NCBI RefSeq assembly: GCF_010015445.1
Contig: NC_053133.1
Coordinates: 27,213,468 to 27,277,467, forward strand
Reading direction: 5' to 3'
From: Perca fluviatilis
Lineage: Eukaryota; Chordata; Actinopteri; Perciformes; Percidae
Length of the DNA: 64,000 nt
A program made the position numbers and the translations under genes. Positions 60,286 through 64,000 of this stretch are shown here, piece by piece; within the stretch, counting starts at the first letter, position 1, and every line of letters starts with the position of its first letter. Below the pieces are notes generated by a model. It did not search any database, was not told the DNA's origin, and saw only the letters and a program-made list of their open reading frames with translations.

Positions 60286-61102
60286 GTGTGTGTGTGTATG
60301 TGCGTGTGTGTGTGTGTGTGTGTGTGTTTGTTTGTGTATGTGTGTGTCTATATGCGTGTGTGGTGTAGTGTGTGCTATGTATGCGTTTACCGCTGTATAC
60401 AGCGTAGACATACACGCTGATAGCTCAAAATGCGTAGAGATAACACGCCACTTGGCTTAAGGAAGTCGGCGTGTATGTTTACGTGAAGTCATGATGTCAT
60501 GTTGGTGAGAGAGAGAGAAAGAGAGACATCATCTTGAAAATGTATTGAACTTTGAGAGAATTTGTATCTTTCTTATTTGTTGTTCTATTTTTCATTTGTG
60601 CTGTTGAGCAAACCAAACTAAACCTTCTCCTCTATCATTTAAAACATCTGTGAAAAAATCTCTAACTGTAGTAAACATGTCTCTTGATCTTTTTTGTTGT
60701 TGAGAGAAACACATTTCAAAATGTTACTGTTTGGTGCCGGTTTTTTTGCAATCATAGTATTGTAAATCACAATATTTTTCTACAAATTGTGCAGCCCTAT
60801 TTCTTTTATTTATTTTTATTATGTGTTTCACATGTAAAAACTATTTTAAATATTGATTTAATTTTGCATCACATTGAAGAATAAATCTTATAGTTTTCTG
60901 ACAAACACTGATCCAGTTTGAGTCCAGACTACATCTGGAGACAAACTGTTCAGACTGACAAACTGAAAACTAACAAAGAGTTGTTGTGATTTGTACTCAG
61001 ACAAACACAGAAAACAAGTGAACTGATAGAAATTTAAAACTTCTGTTATGGATTTAATTTTAATAAATTTACACTGTAGAAGAATGAAATAGATGAACTG
61101 AC
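60286..61102. other. GT-rich repeat, then NLR intronic sequence homologous to 50936-51590
   Basis: A GT tract runs to about 60365. A short GA-rich run is at 60509-60525. From about 60575 the sequence aligns with the intron upstream (plus coordinates) of LRR exon copy 2. No exon is seen. Confidence 0.6.
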
Positions 61103-61279
61103 CTCAGAGTCTCCAGTCTACAGTTTGGACTCTCCAATCCAGCACACAGCTGCTTCACTCCTGAATCCTTCAGGTTCTTGTTGAAGCCCAGGTCCAGCTC
61201 TTTCAGATGGGAGGGGTTGGACTTCAGAGCTGAGGCCAGAGCAGCACAGCTGATCTCTGACAAACCGCAGCTCTCCAAT
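61103..61279 (-). CDS. NLR-type leucine-rich-repeat exon (copy 3)
   Basis: A 177-nt minus-strand exon with a TTATTCAG acceptor and GAG|GTCAGT donor, nearly identical to copy 2. The translation is [59 protein letters not shown]. Being the most 5' copy on the minus strand, its upstream NACHT region would lie beyond the right end of the window. Confidence 0.85.
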
Positions 61280-61895
61280 CTGAATAAAGATCAGATGTGT
61301 TGATGTTTTAAATGTGTAGCTCAACATTACTATGTTCTAATCAATGATCTTACCCCTAAAATGAATATTGTTTAAAATTAGTTGCTAGTTCTATGTGCAG
61401 TTTTGATATGAATGCTATCATGTTTTGCTTTCTTTCCACACATATTTAAAAAAAGATATTTTACAATAAACAAAGGTACTTTTGTGACTTTAATTGCATC
61501 CCTCTTAAAATGTAAACTGTCTAATTTAGGAACGAGGCAACAGGCGGAAAATAACAATTGCGTTAAAACCTGGTACAAAGCATCTCTCCTTGTTTTTATA
61601 CAAAGTTAATGTTTAATTGTACATTGTTCCTGTCTAAATAAAAACAAATTGCTAAGAACTATAGAAAATGGCCAAATTTAAATACACAAATCTTTATTCA
61701 ATAATCTAAGTAAAGATAGAAACATGGACCTTTAGTTAGTTCTATGTGCAGTGAAGTTTTAATATTAATGCTATCATGTTTTGCTTATTTTCTAAATACA
61801 TTTTTAAAACACAAATCATAATTGTTGGTGACAGATCAGACTAAAGAGACTTCAAACATCGGCATTTGGAAACATGCTTCACTCTCTGTTCCTTT

Positions 61896-61898
<3 letters not shown>
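61280..61898. repeat. NLR intron module (module 3)
   Basis: Partial homology to modules 1 and 2: AATGCTATCATGTTTTGCTT at 61408 and again at 61765, and GGTGACAGATCAGACTAAAG at 61829 leading into a (GT)n tract. Confidence 0.75.
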
Positions 61899-61949
<51 letters not shown>

Positions 61950-61968
61950 TATATGTGTTTGTGTGTGT

Positions 61969-62064
<96 letters not shown>
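61899..62064. repeat. (GT)n microsatellite
   Basis: GT runs interrupted by TCTATATGTGTTTG. Long frames on both strands are repeat translations. Confidence 0.97.
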
Positions 62065-62066
<2 letters not shown>

Positions 62067-63450
62067 AAAGTAACAAACTACCAGCTGAAGGCTGACTTCA
62101 CCATCTGGCCTTCCCACTAAATTCCTGCCACTGGAAGTTACACTGACGAGGAATCTACCTCGGTGGTTGGTGCATACATACTGTACACTAACACATTTAT
62201 TAAACATGATTATGAAATAAACAATTATTACAGAAACAAATATAAACTAAATAGTAGTTTAACATGAGAGAAAAGAGGCAAATGGTTGAGTGCAGGATGG
62301 GTAAAACATAATATAGTCTATGTGCAGCGGGCAGATGAATAGTGATGATGTGTATAGTGAACATGATTAGGAGTTTATCTTAAAATATATATTCTTAGCT
62401 CTGTGACTCCAATGTTCAGAACGTGAGGCAACAACTGAGGCTGGACTTGGAGAAAAAGTCCTGATTCATTAAGTTCTAGGGCTGCAACTAACCATTATTT
62501 TATTATTCATTCATCTATATGGGTATATAGGTTATGTTAAATTATTATAATATGTTTAAAATGTGATGCACAAACTTTATGATTCAACAGACACAGTGAC
62601 GCAGTGGAAGAAGAACTCCAAACTATTAATACTACACGGTGAGAATACTCAGTCCATCGTCCTGCTCTGTTAGTAAATGTACTTGATGTAGAAGTAGCAG
62701 TGAGAGAGCTGATTCTCTGGAACATTACATCATGTCTTACTGCTGATTAAGACTTTGTGTGTAAACTGTGAATGTGCAGAGTAACACGCTGTCAGATAAA
62801 TGGAGGACAAGAAGAAGTACAAGCTTTCCTTCTGAGATTAAAGCAAGTATTCAGACATGTTACTGCAGTAAAAGTACTCTAAACGTGTTGTTAAAGTATT
62901 GTTTTTTCTGATGCGTCACATCTCTACCTGACAGGAAGCAGACTTTCACAATAAGAGCTTGGTTTCTTCTCTCTGTGTAACTGTGGTTGTTGTTGTCAGT
63001 GTGTGTTCTTCCTCTGTCCCGTGAACGCGAGAGAAAAAGTTTTTAAAAATAAATAGAGACGTGGAAGACTGGACAGGGTTATGGATATTAATAAGGGACT
63101 CATGTATCTCCATAAATACCTTTATTTGTCTGTTACATCCACGTGTGAATGGTTTAATGCATCGTTTAGTAATGTGGATCAATCAACAGTGTTTTCCAAA
63201 GTTCCATATTAACATGCACCTTAGCTCCATATAGGCCGACTGATAGGCCTATCTATGGGAGTCATGCAGGTTTATGAACAATATATAATAATCTAGGTTA
63301 CTTCCATCTGTCCATTCTCTGGTCTGACAAGGATGCCTCGTCTTTGCTAACCCGTCCCTCCCTGCCCTCTAACCTGATTTCTGTTTTAATTTAATTTTGT
63401 TTAATATGGCTTTTCAAATAACTGCTTTGTTCACCTGTCTATCATATACA
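62065..63450. other. non-coding; hAT-MITE end at about 62477
   Basis: TAGGGCTGCAACTAACCATT at 62477 is a common teleost MITE terminus; no matching right end is seen. The remainder has no recognised gene. Confidence 0.4.
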
Positions 63451-63452
<2 letters not shown>

Positions 63453-63515
<63 letters not shown>

Positions 63516-63527
63516 AACATCACACAT

Positions 63528-63582
<55 letters not shown>

Positions 63583-64000
63583 TGTATTTATGTATAATGT
63601 ATGTATAATAATCCATTCCATGTATAATAATGTATTCAAGCAATTCAAAATATGCTAGTGCACTTTCTTTTATAAATTTGAATTCTGGAAAAAGTGGCTG
63701 GTAAAAAACATGAGTGGCTGGTAAAATGGGCAAAAAGGTAATTTCCCACCCTGTGTGTGTGTGTGTGTCTATATGTATGTGTGTGTGTCTATATGTATGT
63801 GTGTGTGTTTCTGTCTATGTGTGTGTGTCTATATGTATGCGTGTGTGTGTGTGTGTGTGTGTTTGTGTGTGTCTATGTGTGTGTGTATGTGTCTGTCTGT
63901 CTGTATGTATGTGTGTGTGTTTGTGTCGATGTGCGTGTGTTTGTGTGTGTGTCTATATGTATATGTGTGTGTTTGGGTCTATGTGTGTGTGTGTGTGTCT
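63453..64000. repeat. (AT)n, (AC)n and GT-rich microsatellites
   Basis: (AT)n at 63453-63511, (AC)n at 63529-63570, then 63753-64000 with GTGTGTCTATATGTAT-type units like those at 53880-54265. Confidence 0.95.

Overview
The window looks like accessory DNA from a ray-finned fish, probably a percomorph teleost. This rests on intron-bearing genes, GIMAP/AIG1 GTPases next to fish-type NLR leucine-rich-repeat exons, a tRNA-derived SINE, L1-, L2- and Rex1-like LINE fragments, hAT and Harbinger-like DNA transposons and abundant (GT)n microsatellites. No species can be named from the sequence alone. All family names come from reading translations, TIRs and TSDs by eye; no search was run.

Layout. 0-10 kb: no gene, only transposon and LINE remnants. 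10.6-13.7 kb: two head-to-head GIMAP-family genes sharing a 176-bp divergent promoter; the minus-strand gene is intact, the plus-strand gene carries frameshifts. 14-15.2 kb: a LINE 3' end. 18.2-24.6 kb: a duplicated block (about 0.55 kb, two copies 4.8 kb apart, one interrupted by a LINE) flanking a nested 2.76-kb inverted-repeat element. 25.6-27.2 kb: an internally deleted hAT transposon with an 8-bp TSD, itself hosting a MITE. 28.3-34.2 kb: an eight-exon type III (vimentin-like) intermediate-filament gene with a minimal head, a short acidic tail and several changes in coiled-coil length. 34.2-35.5 kb: an AT-rich repeat that supplies the gene's stop codon.

36.0-41.15 kb: a 5.1-kb inverted repeat whose arms are mostly an 18-bp minisatellite. 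41.7-43.8 kb: another teleost-type repeat. 47-62 kb: three minus-strand LRR exons of an NLR gene (or of several), each in a duplicated module carrying a (GT)n tract, with insertions between them: a LINE, a broken hAT transposase interrupted by a Harbinger-like element placed on its splice donor, a Rex1-like LINE and a hAT MITE with a TSD.

Functionally, GIMAP and NLR families belong to lymphoid and innate immunity; the filament gene is structural. The sequence does not show that these genes act together. The most unusual material is the filament gene's heptad-sized changes and the minisatellite inverted repeat.
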